Shown here: positions 34,201-41,813 of the stretch, one piece after another
Layout of the letters: each line of letters opens with the position of its first letter
Numbering within the stretch: position 1 is the first letter of the stretch
Made by a program: the position numbers and the translations under genes
From: Alphaproteobacteria bacterium
Lineage (GTDB): Bacteria > Pseudomonadota > Alphaproteobacteria > Micavibrionales > UBA2020
Length of the DNA stretch: 64,000 nucleotides
NCBI GenBank assembly: GCA_025934695.1
Contig: JAICWS010000002.1
Coordinates: 973,043 to 1,037,042 of the forward strand
Direction: 5' to 3'
Notes under the pieces: generated by a model
The model's database searches: none
What the model was told of the DNA's origin: nothing
What the model saw: the letters and a program-made list of their open reading frames with translations, nothing else

Positions 34201-34880
34201 CACCAGCCCTCGAAATGGCGGTAGTTGGAACAGCGCAGGTCGTTCCATTCAACATAGCTGCCCTCGAAAACGCGCGTGCCGTCGTCACCCACTTCGATCG
34301 AGGCGAATTGCCCCGCGCCGTAAATGAGGTCGAGCGACCAGGTCTTGCGCCCTTGCGGCGCGCTGAAGGGCAGCTCGCCTTCCGAGGCGATGCATTCAGC
34401 CTGCTTGACGTCGACGATCTTGTACTTGGCGAAGCGCAAGCCGATACTATGTCCGAGCAGTCCCGCCGCAGAGCCCGGATCGGCCAGGCGCGCGGCCAGC
34501 TGGGCCACCGCGCCCTTGTGCACCTCATCCAGGTCGCCGGTCGTCTCGAAACAGGGCGCGTAAGCGCCCTGCGCCTCCGCCAGCCAGCCCTTGCGCATGT
34601 CGTCCGACACCATGAACCATTCGTTCCACGAGCCGTCCTGCCAACCGATGCGCATGCGCCCCACGATGCCGAAGTGCACGCCCTTGTAATAACCGGCGGC
34701 GCCGATCTGGAACGGGCTCATGTCGTCGGGCAGTTGCGCCATCGTGCCGATGCTCTTGATGCCCTCGTCCTGGCGCACGACCATGGTGCGGCAGTAGGGG
34801 CAGACAGCATAGGCCGCGATGCTGGTGCGGAAAGGGATTTGTGCGCCGCAGGTAGGGCAGGGGAAGTTGGTGATCGGCAT
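34200..34880 (-). CDS. DUF4178 protein with N-terminal zinc ribbon
   Basis: 226 residues, soluble. Zinc ribbon with Cys8/11 (PCPTCGAQIP) and Cys27/30 (VCPYCRTMVV), then two DUF4178-like strand-rich segments (YKGVHFGIVGRMRIGWQDG and KYKIVDVKQAECIASEGELP), ending near SIEVGDDGTRVFEGSY and EWNDLRCSNYRHFEGW. It is a smaller paralogue of the next gene without membrane helices. Six nt after the SPFH gene and overlapping the next gene by one base. Confidence 0.87.
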   Translation of the reverse strand: MPITNFPCPTCGAQIPFRTSIAAYAVCPYCRTMVVRQDEGIKSIGTMAQLPDDMSPFQIGAAGYYKGVHFGIVGRMRIGWQDGSWNEWFMVSDDMRKGWLAEAQGAYAPCFETTGDLDEVHKGAVAQLAARLADPGSAAGLLGHSIGLRFAKYKIVDVKQAECIASEGELPFSAPQGRKTWSLDLIYGAGQFASIEVGDDGTRVFEGSYVEWNDLRCSNYRHFEGW

Positions 34881-34886
34881 GGCGGC

Positions 34887-35882
34887 TTACTTTATCTTCG
34901 CCAGCAGCTCCGCCTTTTTCTTGTCGAACTCGTCTTGCGACAGGATGCCTTTGGCCTTAAGCTCGCCCAGGCGTTCGATCATCGCGACCGGATCTTCATT
35001 CGCGCCGCCGCCGTTTGCGCCCATGCTCGTGCCCATGGCCTGGCTCATCATCTGGCCCATGGCCATGCCTGCGCCGATGCCTGCGCCCGCGCCGGCGATG
35101 CCGCCGGGGTTTGCCGCCGCGACCGAAATGCTGTCCGCCGCCTGGAACTGCGCGTATTTCTGGAGATCGCCGAACATGCGCATCGACGAGAGCTTGTCGA
35201 GTTGCTTCTCCATTTCCGTGGGAAGAGAGATGCTTTCAACGAAGAAGTTTTTCAGGTCGAGCCCGTAATTCTTGAAGGCAGGCGCGATCGCGTCCTTCAG
35301 CTTCTGCGAAAAATCGCCTTGGTTCGCCGCCATATCGATGAAGGCGACGTCTGACTTGCCGAGGAAACTCGCGAGCGATGTGATGACGGCGGCGCGCAGC
35401 TGACCTTCCGCGTTCTCGACCGTATAGCGATCGGTCGTGCCCGACAGCTTGTTGAAGAACACTTCGAGATCCGCAATCTGGTATGAATAATTGCCGAAAG
35501 CGCGGATACGCAGGGGACCGAATTCCTTGTCGCGCACGGTGATCGGCTGCGCAGTGCCCCATTTCTGGTCGGTCTGCTCGCGCTTGCTGAAGAAATAAAC
35601 GTCGGACTTGAATGGAGATTCAAACGCCTTGTCCCAGTTCTTCAGGTCGGTCAGGATCGGCAGGTTCTTGGTGTTGAGCGTATAGGTGCCGGCCTCGAAC
35701 TTGTCGGCGAATTTGCCCTCGTTGAAGAACACGGCCGCCTGCGTTTCGCGCACGATCAGCTGACCGCCGTTCTGGATTTCCTTGTCCGCGAAGGGAAAGC
35801 GCCAGGCCAGCGTTCCGGGCCCGTCTTCGGTCCACTGGATGACGTCAACAAACTGCTTGGAAAGAAAATTTTTCAGACCCAT
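34887..35882 (-). CDS. SPFH-domain protein with C-terminal SHOCT (YdjI-like)
   Basis: 331 residues, no transmembrane helix. Resembles the YdjI/virion-core-like branch of the SPFH (stomatin/prohibitin/flotillin) superfamily, which forms membrane-associated oligomers: start MGLKNFLSKQFVDVIQWTED, then GGQLIVRETQAAVFFNEGKF and FGNYSYQIADLEVFFNKLSG. A Gly/Ala/Met-rich linker (about 255-290) leads to a SHOCT helix motif (IERLGELKAKGILSQDEFDK), common on proteins targeted to membranes. First gene of the cluster; the 100 nt upstream are AT-richer, with a TATATAATG patch, and likely hold its promoter. Confidence 0.9.
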   Translation of the reverse strand: MGLKNFLSKQFVDVIQWTEDGPGTLAWRFPFADKEIQNGGQLIVRETQAAVFFNEGKFADKFEAGTYTLNTKNLPILTDLKNWDKAFESPFKSDVYFFSKREQTDQKWGTAQPITVRDKEFGPLRIRAFGNYSYQIADLEVFFNKLSGTTDRYTVENAEGQLRAAVITSLASFLGKSDVAFIDMAANQGDFSQKLKDAIAPAFKNYGLDLKNFFVESISLPTEMEKQLDKLSSMRMFGDLQKYAQFQAADSISVAAANPGGIAGAGAGIGAGMAMGQMMSQAMGTSMGANGGGANEDPVAMIERLGELKAKGILSQDEFDKKKAELLAKIK

Positions 35883-35982
35883 TTTGGCCCCCCGGCAATA
35901 ACGAATGGAAATAGGATTTCAGGATACGGCGAAAGGGTGAGGGAGTCTATATAATGCGGCCTGTCCTGATTTTTCGTAAGGT

Positions 35983-36450
35983 CTATTCCACCGCGGGCGC
36001 GTAGCGGCCTTTCATGCCGTTCAGGTAGGGCACGAGTTCGTCTGCCTGCCAGCCGTAGGTATTGGGCAGCAGAATGGATTTCCTGTTCGGATCGTTGAAA
36101 GAAATTCCCACGACCTGCACTGGCTTGCGCGTGGTCTGGAGCTCGACCGGTTTGAACGACTTGATCTCAGCCCATTTCAGCGTGGATTTCGTTTTTCCAT
36201 AGCGGAAAGACAGGCTGTCGCGCGTGAGTTTCAGGTAGGCGTGGCCCGTCAGCATCAGGAACGGGTTCATCAGCATCAGGTACGAGAGACCGCCGAAGAT
36301 GATCACCGCGGCAAAGGCGATCAGGCGCACGACAACACCGTCGCGGAAACATTCGGCGATGCTGATCAGGAACAGCGCGCCAACCAGCAGCGATTTGTTT
36401 TCCCACCTGGGGTAATAGATTTCCTCGCCGGCGGTGGCGGTGCGCATCAT
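35983..36450 (-). CDS. Membrane protein with PH-like (STM3941-like) domain
   Basis: 155 residues. Two hydrophobic segments (SLLVGALFLISIAEC and VVVRLIAFAAVIIFGGLSYL) are followed by a strand-rich cytoplasmic domain that reads TRDSLSFRYGKTKSTLKWAE, IKSFKPVELQ and VVGISFNDP, like the small membrane PH-like STM3941 family. Function unknown. Starts 7 nt after proA (AAGGA site), so it is the last gene of a proB-proA unit and lies just upstream of the SPFH gene on the same strand. Confidence 0.72.
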   Translation of the reverse strand: MMRTATAGEEIYYPRWENKSLLVGALFLISIAECFRDGVVVRLIAFAAVIIFGGLSYLMLMNPFLMLTGHAYLKLTRDSLSFRYGKTKSTLKWAEIKSFKPVELQTTRKPVQVVGISFNDPNRKSILLPNTYGWQADELVPYLNGMKGRYAPAVE

Positions 36451-36457
36451 CGTTCCT

Positions 36458-37708
36458 TCAGGTTCTGATCTGTCCGTCGCCGCGGACGATCCATTTATAG
36501 CTCGTCAGCGCGTCGAGGCCCATGGGGCCGCGGGCGTGGAGTTTCTGCGTCGAGATGCCGATCTCGGCGCCCATGCCGAACTCGCCGCCGTCGGTGAACG
36601 AGGTCGGCGCGTTCACGTAAACGGCGGCGGCATCCACCCGCGCTGTAAATGTGTCCGCGGCCTGCTTGTCCTCGGCGACGATGGCTTCGCTGTGCCGCGA
36701 CGAATGGTGGCGAATATGGGCGAGCGCGTCTTCCAGTGATGCGACCGATTTCACCGACATCTTGTACGACAGGAATTCGCGCCCGTAGTCCTCGGACCGC
36801 GCATGGTGCAGCAGCTTTTCGGGATAGGTTTTCGCAAGCTGCGCAAAAGACGGCTCATCCGCAAAAATCTCGACGTCTTTTTCCGCCAGCGGCTGGATCA
36901 GCGCGGAAAGGTCCTTCAGCCGGTCTTTGTGGACCAGCAGCGTATCGAGCGCATTGCAGACGCTGACGCGACGCGTCTTGGCATTGTGGACGATGCGTTT
37001 GCCTTTTTCCAGGTCCCCGCTCTTGTCGAAGTAGGTATGTACGATGCCAGCGCCTGTTTCGATGACCGGCACCTTCGCGTTCTGGCGCACCCAGTCGATC
37101 AGCTGCTGGCTGCCGCGCGGAATGCAGACATCGACAAGGCCGACGGCCTCGAGCAGCACGGTCGACGCCGCGCGGTCGGGCGGCATTAAATGCACGGCAT
37201 CCGACGTCACATTATTCAGGGTCAGTGTGTGGCGGATGATCTCGGCCAGGATGGCGTTGCTGTGCCAAGCTTCCTTGCCGCCCTTCAGCACGCAGGCATT
37301 GCCGGATTTGAAGCAGAGCGTGAACACATCGACCGTGACATTCGGCCGCGCCTCGTAAATCACGCCAACGACGCCGAGCGGCACGGAAATCTTTTGCAGA
37401 TGCAGGCCGTTCGGCAGCGTCCGCTCCAGCAGCGACAGGCCCAGCGGCGAGGGCAACTGCGCCACTTTCTCGACATCATTCGCGATGCCGTTGATGCGCT
37501 GACCGGTCAGCAACAGCCGGTCATAGCGCGGGTCGTCCTTGGGCATGGCGGCCAGATCTTTTTGGTTAGCCGCCACGATGACTTCCGACTGCGCGCGAAG
37601 CTGGGCGGCGAGCGACATCAGGACGGCTTTGCGCCGCTCCTCGTCGAGGGCGGCGACGTCGGGGGCTGCGTCCTTGACGCGGCCTATGTCGGCGAGAACG
37701 CTATCCAT
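36458..37708 (-). CDS. proA: Gamma-glutamyl phosphate reductase (glutamate-5-semialdehyde dehydrogenase)
   Basis: 416 residues, full length. Second step of proline synthesis: NADPH reduction of glutamyl-5-phosphate to the semialdehyde. Aldehyde-dehydrogenase fold with the active cysteine in RRVSVCNALDTLLVHKD, plus LPLGVVGVIYEARPNVT-like strand (SVPLGVVGVIYEARPNV) and the C-terminal TEFGMGAEIG-type signature (GGEFGMGAEIGISTQKLHAR). The start (MDSVLADIG) lies inside the last codons of proB, an 8-nt overlap, so the pair is coupled. Confidence 0.96.
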   Translation of the reverse strand: MDSVLADIGRVKDAAPDVAALDEERRKAVLMSLAAQLRAQSEVIVAANQKDLAAMPKDDPRYDRLLLTGQRINGIANDVEKVAQLPSPLGLSLLERTLPNGLHLQKISVPLGVVGVIYEARPNVTVDVFTLCFKSGNACVLKGGKEAWHSNAILAEIIRHTLTLNNVTSDAVHLMPPDRAASTVLLEAVGLVDVCIPRGSQQLIDWVRQNAKVPVIETGAGIVHTYFDKSGDLEKGKRIVHNAKTRRVSVCNALDTLLVHKDRLKDLSALIQPLAEKDVEIFADEPSFAQLAKTYPEKLLHHARSEDYGREFLSYKMSVKSVASLEDALAHIRHHSSRHSEAIVAEDKQAADTFTARVDAAAVYVNAPTSFTDGGEFGMGAEIGISTQKLHARGPMGLDALTSYKWIVRGDGQIRT

Positions 37709-38774
37709 TGATATGCAGCTGGTCATAGTGGATGAATTCGGGCTTGCCCTTCTGGCCCATGTATTCGCGCAGGCGCTCGGCGCCGTAACGCGCGATGCCG
37801 ATGCCGATCTTACGGCCATCGGGCGCGGTGATTTCGATCAAATCGCCTTTCCTGAAGTCGCCTTCGCAGTCCGCGATGCCGACGGGCAGGATGCTGACCG
37901 CGCGCTCGCCCTGGCGCAGGATATCGAGCAGCGGGCCATTGACGCCGATGACGCCGACGCTTTTGGCGTCGCTGAAGGCCATCCATTTCTTGATGTTCGA
38001 CTTGCGCCGGGCGGGAAGGATGGTCGTACCAAGCTGCTCGTCCTTGATGATGCGCGTGATTGCATCCTTTTCGTCCATGCTGACGATATGCGTGGTGATG
38101 CCCAAGGTCGACATGCGCCGCGCGGTGCCAAGCTTGCTCTGCATGCCGCCGCGGCCGGCGGCGCTTTTTTCCGTCCCCACTTCCGGCCAATCGTTGCTGC
38201 CGGGGTCGATGACGGGAATGACTTTCGCGCCTGGCGTATCGGGGTGGCCGTCGTAAATGCCGGCGACATTGGTCAGGATGATCAGCTTTTCGGCATTCAG
38301 CTGCGCCGCGATCAGGCCCGAGAGCTCGTCGTTGTCGGTGAACATCAGCTCCTCGATCGCGACGCTGTCGTTTTCGTTGATGATCGGGATGATGTTCTTC
38401 TGTCCCGAAATCTCGCGCAGCAGGCGCGCGATATTGAGATAATGCTGGCGCGTCTGGAAATCCTGCTTGGTCAGCAAGAGCTGCGCGGTCGCGATGCCGT
38501 GCGGCCGGAACAGCCGCGCCCAGGCCTGCATCAGTTCCGGCTGGCCTAGCGCCGCGAGAACCTGTTTCTCGCCGATCTCGCTGCCATAATCGCGTTTCAG
38601 CAGCTCCTTCGCCACGCGCCGGCCCGAGCCGACCGCGCCCGAGCTGACCAGCGCGACATGGTGCCCCGCCTTCTGCAAGGCCGCGACCTGCGCGGTCAGC
38701 GACGTCAGCTCCTTTTCCCGCAGCCTGCCGCCGTCGAGAATGGCCTGCGTGCCGATTTTAATGACGATATTCAT
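37701..38774 (-). CDS. proB: Glutamate 5-kinase
   Basis: 357 residues. First step of proline synthesis: ATP phosphorylation of glutamate, feedback-inhibited by proline. Amino-acid kinase domain (MNIVIKIGTQAILDGGRLRE; HVALVSSGAVGSGRR; IIPIINENDSVA; ELSGLIAAQLNAEKLIILTN; GRGGMQSKL) and a C-terminal PUA domain (from about 275; IGVNGPLLDILRQGERAV). The ATG at 38774 has AAGGG upstream; in-frame upstream Mets are not needed. Glutamate for it may connect with the glutamate dehydrogenase in the window, but no regulatory link is seen. Confidence 0.96.
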   Translation of the reverse strand: MNIVIKIGTQAILDGGRLREKELTSLTAQVAALQKAGHHVALVSSGAVGSGRRVAKELLKRDYGSEIGEKQVLAALGQPELMQAWARLFRPHGIATAQLLLTKQDFQTRQHYLNIARLLREISGQKNIIPIINENDSVAIEELMFTDNDELSGLIAAQLNAEKLIILTNVAGIYDGHPDTPGAKVIPVIDPGSNDWPEVGTEKSAAGRGGMQSKLGTARRMSTLGITTHIVSMDEKDAITRIIKDEQLGTTILPARRKSNIKKWMAFSDAKSVGVIGVNGPLLDILRQGERAVSILPVGIADCEGDFRKGDLIEITAPDGRKIGIGIARYGAERLREYMGQKGKPEFIHYDQLHING

Positions 38775-38864
38775 AGCGACCCTTTTGGAAAACATTCTAA
38801 GCCAGGGACGCGGTGAAACAAATGATTTTGATAGAACGGACGGGCACAAGGCCCGGGGGCATCT

Positions 38865-39107
38865 TCAGGAATGCCGGTCGAGAATATCGCGGACCTGTTT
38901 ACGGTCAACCGGCTTTTCGGGCTTTTCCGCCGCGAGGCCGTTGAGCACGGCTTCGAAGGTCATTTCCTTGGGCAGGTGCGACGCCTTGTTGAAATACTGC
39001 GCAAGCGCCAGATCGAGCGGCGAATTAGCCGCGACGCGATCGGGCGCCGGCTCGACGCTGTTGAACGTGGAGAGCAGTTCCTGTTTTACCTGCTTGATGT
39101 CTGTCAT
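38865..39107 (-). CDS. Hypothetical small helical protein (80 aa)
   Basis: 80 residues, acidic, soluble, no family recognised. Contains LDLALAQYFNKASHLPKEMT and ends PEKPVDRKQVRDILDRHS. AAGGGC lies very close to the ATG, so the ribosome site is not ideal. It lies 73 nt after the next gene upstream on the same strand, possibly the end of a three-gene unit running 40243 to 38865. The 90 nt on to proB hold nothing recognised. Confidence 0.6.
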   Translation of the reverse strand: MTDIKQVKQELLSTFNSVEPAPDRVAANSPLDLALAQYFNKASHLPKEMTFEAVLNGLAAEKPEKPVDRKQVRDILDRHS

Positions 39108-39180
39108 GCCCTTATTTTAAACCTGTTGCGGCCCGCGGGCAATGGCGCGCTATCCCTCTGAGGGAACGGGAGTTTTCCAG

Positions 39181-39705
39181 TTACAACTGGAAATCCTTAC
39201 CCGTGACGGGTTTGGGTTTTTCCGGCGCGGGCGGCTTTTTCAGTTCGGCCAGGTAAAGCTCCATAACCTGCGCGGCCATGTCGCTCTGCACTTCCGCTTT
39301 CATGCGGGTAATGGCCTGGATGGTGGCTTGCGTCAGGTCCTTGAACTGTGGCGCGCTCGTGGTGGTCTTGCCGACCTCGCGCATTTTGGCGACGACATTC
39401 ATGCCCGCCTGCAAAGCCTTCGGACCGTCGGCCGAATTCTGGAGCTGCCCGAAAGCCATCTCAATCGTCAGGCTCGACAGCGCCAGGCGTTTGAGCGCTG
39501 CTTCGCTGCCGTTCACTTCGGATGGCAGGGGCCGCGCGCGCAGGGCTTCGGCGGCCGCATGCATGGGCTTCGCGATGGAAGGCTCTTTGAGCGACGCCAC
39601 GTCCATCGCCATGCTGACCTCGTCGCGAAACCGCGACACAGCCGCGTCGTAATCTTTCAGCAGCTGCTTATCCGCCTCGGTCTTGACGTCGAAAAACGTT
39701 CCCAT
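39181..39705 (-). CDS. Hypothetical helical protein (174 aa)
   Basis: 174 residues, all-helical in appearance, no signal peptide or membrane helix. Contains repeated Ala/Met-rich helices (QDMA-type: LKRLALSSLTIEMAFGQLQN; AITRMKAEVQSDMAAQVMEL) and a Pro/Lys-rich C-terminus (KKPPAPEKPKPVTGKDFQL). No family recognised. Strong AAGGAGCG ribosome site that overlaps the stop of the SRPBCC gene upstream, so these two are co-translated. Confidence 0.68.
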   Translation of the reverse strand: MGTFFDVKTEADKQLLKDYDAAVSRFRDEVSMAMDVASLKEPSIAKPMHAAAEALRARPLPSEVNGSEAALKRLALSSLTIEMAFGQLQNSADGPKALQAGMNVVAKMREVGKTTTSAPQFKDLTQATIQAITRMKAEVQSDMAAQVMELYLAELKKPPAPEKPKPVTGKDFQL

Positions 39706-39718
39706 GGCTTTGCGCTCC

Positions 39719-40243
39719 TTATTTCTTCTCGACGACGTTGGCCAGCTGCGAGAGGCCTTTTTCGTACTGTTTGCCGATCATGTCATCGCAGTTCATGACG
39801 AGGCCCATGGCCTTCGACATGAAGTTGTTGCGGCCCGACATGGACCAGGTGACGAGCGTCTTGCCGCCTTCCGGCGTGAAGGTGAATTCGACCGCGTTGG
39901 TGGCGGCGAAGGGACGGCGGAATTCCAGCTTGATGCGTATCAGCTCATTGGGCTTGCTGTCGGTGATGGTCATGGTGCCTTCGCCGACCTTGTTGTTGCC
40001 CGACCAGCTGAAGACGGCGCCGACGCCTTCCGGCGCGCCGGAATGGATGTTTTTCGCGTTCGGGTCCAGCTTCGCCCAAGGCGACCAGGCGTCCCATTTA
40101 TGCAGGTCATTCACCTGCGCGAAGACATCGGCCACGGGCGCAGCGATAGCGGCCTTGCGCGTGACGCTGAAAGTGTCGGGACGGCTTTGCGCCGCGGCGA
40201 TGAAGCCCAGGAGCAGGACGATCACGATGATGGCGACCAGCAT
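39719..40243 (-). CDS. SRPBCC-family (polyketide cyclase/START-like) membrane-anchored protein
   Basis: 174 residues. A short N-terminal hydrophobic segment (MLVAIIVIVLLLGFIAAAQS) anchors or exports a SRPBCC domain: SVTRKAAIAAPVADVFAQVN, then LHKWDAWSPWAKLDPNAK and the strand FTFTPEGGKTLVTWSMSG, ending in a long C-terminal helix. This family holds hydrophobic ligands in a deep cavity; the ligand is unknown here. Probable first gene of the unit with 39705 and 39107. The ribosome site is weak (GGGGAGACG about 13 nt away). Confidence 0.85.
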   Translation of the reverse strand: MLVAIIVIVLLLGFIAAAQSRPDTFSVTRKAAIAAPVADVFAQVNDLHKWDAWSPWAKLDPNAKNIHSGAPEGVGAVFSWSGNNKVGEGTMTITDSKPNELIRIKLEFRRPFAATNAVEFTFTPEGGKTLVTWSMSGRNNFMSKAMGLVMNCDDMIGKQYEKGLSQLANVVEKK

Positions 40244-40367
40244 AAAGAAGACACGTCTCCCCTTGGATAGAGATCATTGAAACGGCTGCGAGGAGAATTG
40301 CCTGTTCCCGCGCGGAAAGTCAATCAAACCCAAGGCGTTACACAGCGGGCAGATTGCATAATACTTA

Positions 40368-40396
40368 TTGACATTATGGCAAATTGTAACTACCAT
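40368..40396 (+). promoter_or_regulatory. Candidate promoter of the 40423 lipoprotein gene
   Basis: TTGACA (40368-40373), 17-nt spacer, TACCAT (40391-40396; 4 of 6), 27 nt before the ATG. Best sigma-70-like match in this 179-nt gap between divergent genes. Confidence 0.45.
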
Positions 40397-40422
40397 CCCG
40401 CCTTGTTATTCGAAGGACGCCC

Positions 40423-41796
40423 ATGCCCTGGTCAACCCCATCGCCGCACAGTCAACACCGACATCGCCGCTTCCTGTCCGCAGTCTTCTGCGGCGCGGCG
40501 CTGATGCTCGGCCTGGCGGGCTGCGATCGCAAACCGGAAACGCCGGAGCCGCAAAAGACCGCGCTGGCCGAACCGGCGCCGGATACGCCGTCGGCGGCGG
40601 CGCTGCCATCGGCCGCTCCGGCTCCGCCCCGGGCGCGCAGCTGCGCCGAATACCGGCCCGGCGTCGCACACCAAAGCCGGAAACTGACAGCGGGCGAAAT
40701 ACGGCTCGCCCAAGGCCTGTTCGGTGACCGCCTCGATCTTTCCTGCGCGCGGATCGACCTTTTCCCGGCGGGAAAGAATCCAGGCATGCAGGTCGCTGCG
40801 GGCGAGAAGGACAACATCGAACTCGACGGAAACGCCTACGCCTCCGCCGACTACAGCCGGGAGGGACGCGAGAAGTTCGGCGTCTTCATCCAGGGGCTGA
40901 CCTACCTGTGGCAGAACCAGACGGGCGAGCAGGACACGCGCGGCAACCCGAACAAACAATATTACGACCTCGACACGCAATATTCTTTCGAGGATTACGG
41001 CTGGCAGCAGCAGGCAGACATCATGGAAGATTATGCTCTCCGGTTCCTGCACCCCAGCCGCCATTCGCGCTGGCTGCCACACGACTACGGTGGCGACCGG
41101 AGCGACACCGATCCCGTCCTCCAGTCGCTGGTCGAAGATTATTTTCCGGCGGCGCGCGAGATGCGCGAAGCCTATGCGCAGGTAGAGACGCGTGCGATGA
41201 CGCCGGGCGAAGCCGCGCTGATCCGCTCCATCTTTGGCGATGCGTTGAAGCAGGAGGGCGTCAGCCTCAACTTCCATCCGGAGTCCTACACAGATGCCGC
41301 CGGCACGACCTCGTCGGCGGAGGCGGCGGATTTCTGGGGCAAAGGCCAGACCTCGGCCGACTTCAGCCGGGAAAAGAGCGTCGACCGGTTCGCGACCTTC
41401 GTGCACGAGCTGACGCATGTCTGGCAGTTCCAGACCGACTGGCAATATACGGTCACCGGGGACGAAGACGACGATTCAAAAGACGAGCTGGTCAATTACA
41501 AATATCCGCTCGAGAAAAAATATAAATTCAGCGATTACGGCGTCGAGCAGCAGGCGGCGATCATCGAGGATTACGCGCGCCATTTCCTGCATCCAGCGCA
41601 TGAATGGTACTACTTGCCGCTCGTTTACGGCGAGGCGGGCGCCAGGGCAAAAGAGGGCTTATTGATGAAAGTCGTCGAAGACCAGTTCCCGGCGGCGAAA
41701 CAGGCGCGGCTTGCCTTCGCGCAGCAGCATCCGGCGCAGCCCGCAGCCGAAGCGCCGATGCGCTTCAGGATCGTCGGCGGCGTTCCATCCTCATAA
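40423..41796 (+). CDS. Lipoprotein with two copies of a zincin-like (HExxH) domain
   Basis: 457 residues. A lipobox-like ALMLGLAGC ends at about Cys34, so it is probably a lipoprotein. After a Pro/Ala linker, two homologous halves follow. Copy 1: KLTAGEIRLAQGLFGD, ADYSREGREKFGVFIQGLTY, LDTQYSFEDYGWQQQADIME, YALRFLHPS. Copy 2: AMTPGEAALIRSIFGD, ADFSREKSVDRFATFVHELT, KYKFSDYGVEQQAAIIED, YARHFLHPA. Only copy 2 has the metalloprotease helix FVHELTHVWQFQTDW; the corresponding FIQGLTYLWQNQTGE in copy 1 has lost His and Glu. HELTHVWQ is typical of VgrG/eCIS-associated zincin-like domains. Ribosome site GAAGGACG. Confidence 0.85.
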   Translation: MPWSTPSPHSQHRHRRFLSAVFCGAALMLGLAGCDRKPETPEPQKTALAEPAPDTPSAAALPSAAPAPPRARSCAEYRPGVAHQSRKLTAGEIRLAQGLFGDRLDLSCARIDLFPAGKNPGMQVAAGEKDNIELDGNAYASADYSREGREKFGVFIQGLTYLWQNQTGEQDTRGNPNKQYYDLDTQYSFEDYGWQQQADIMEDYALRFLHPSRHSRWLPHDYGGDRSDTDPVLQSLVEDYFPAAREMREAYAQVETRAMTPGEAALIRSIFGDALKQEGVSLNFHPESYTDAAGTTSSAEAADFWGKGQTSADFSREKSVDRFATFVHELTHVWQFQTDWQYTVTGDEDDDSKDELVNYKYPLEKKYKFSDYGVEQQAAIIEDYARHFLHPAHEWYYLPLVYGEAGARAKEGLLMKVVEDQFPAAKQARLAFAQQHPAQPAAEAPMRFRIVGGVPSS

Positions 41797-41813
41797 CCAA
41801 GGAGAGATTTTCC

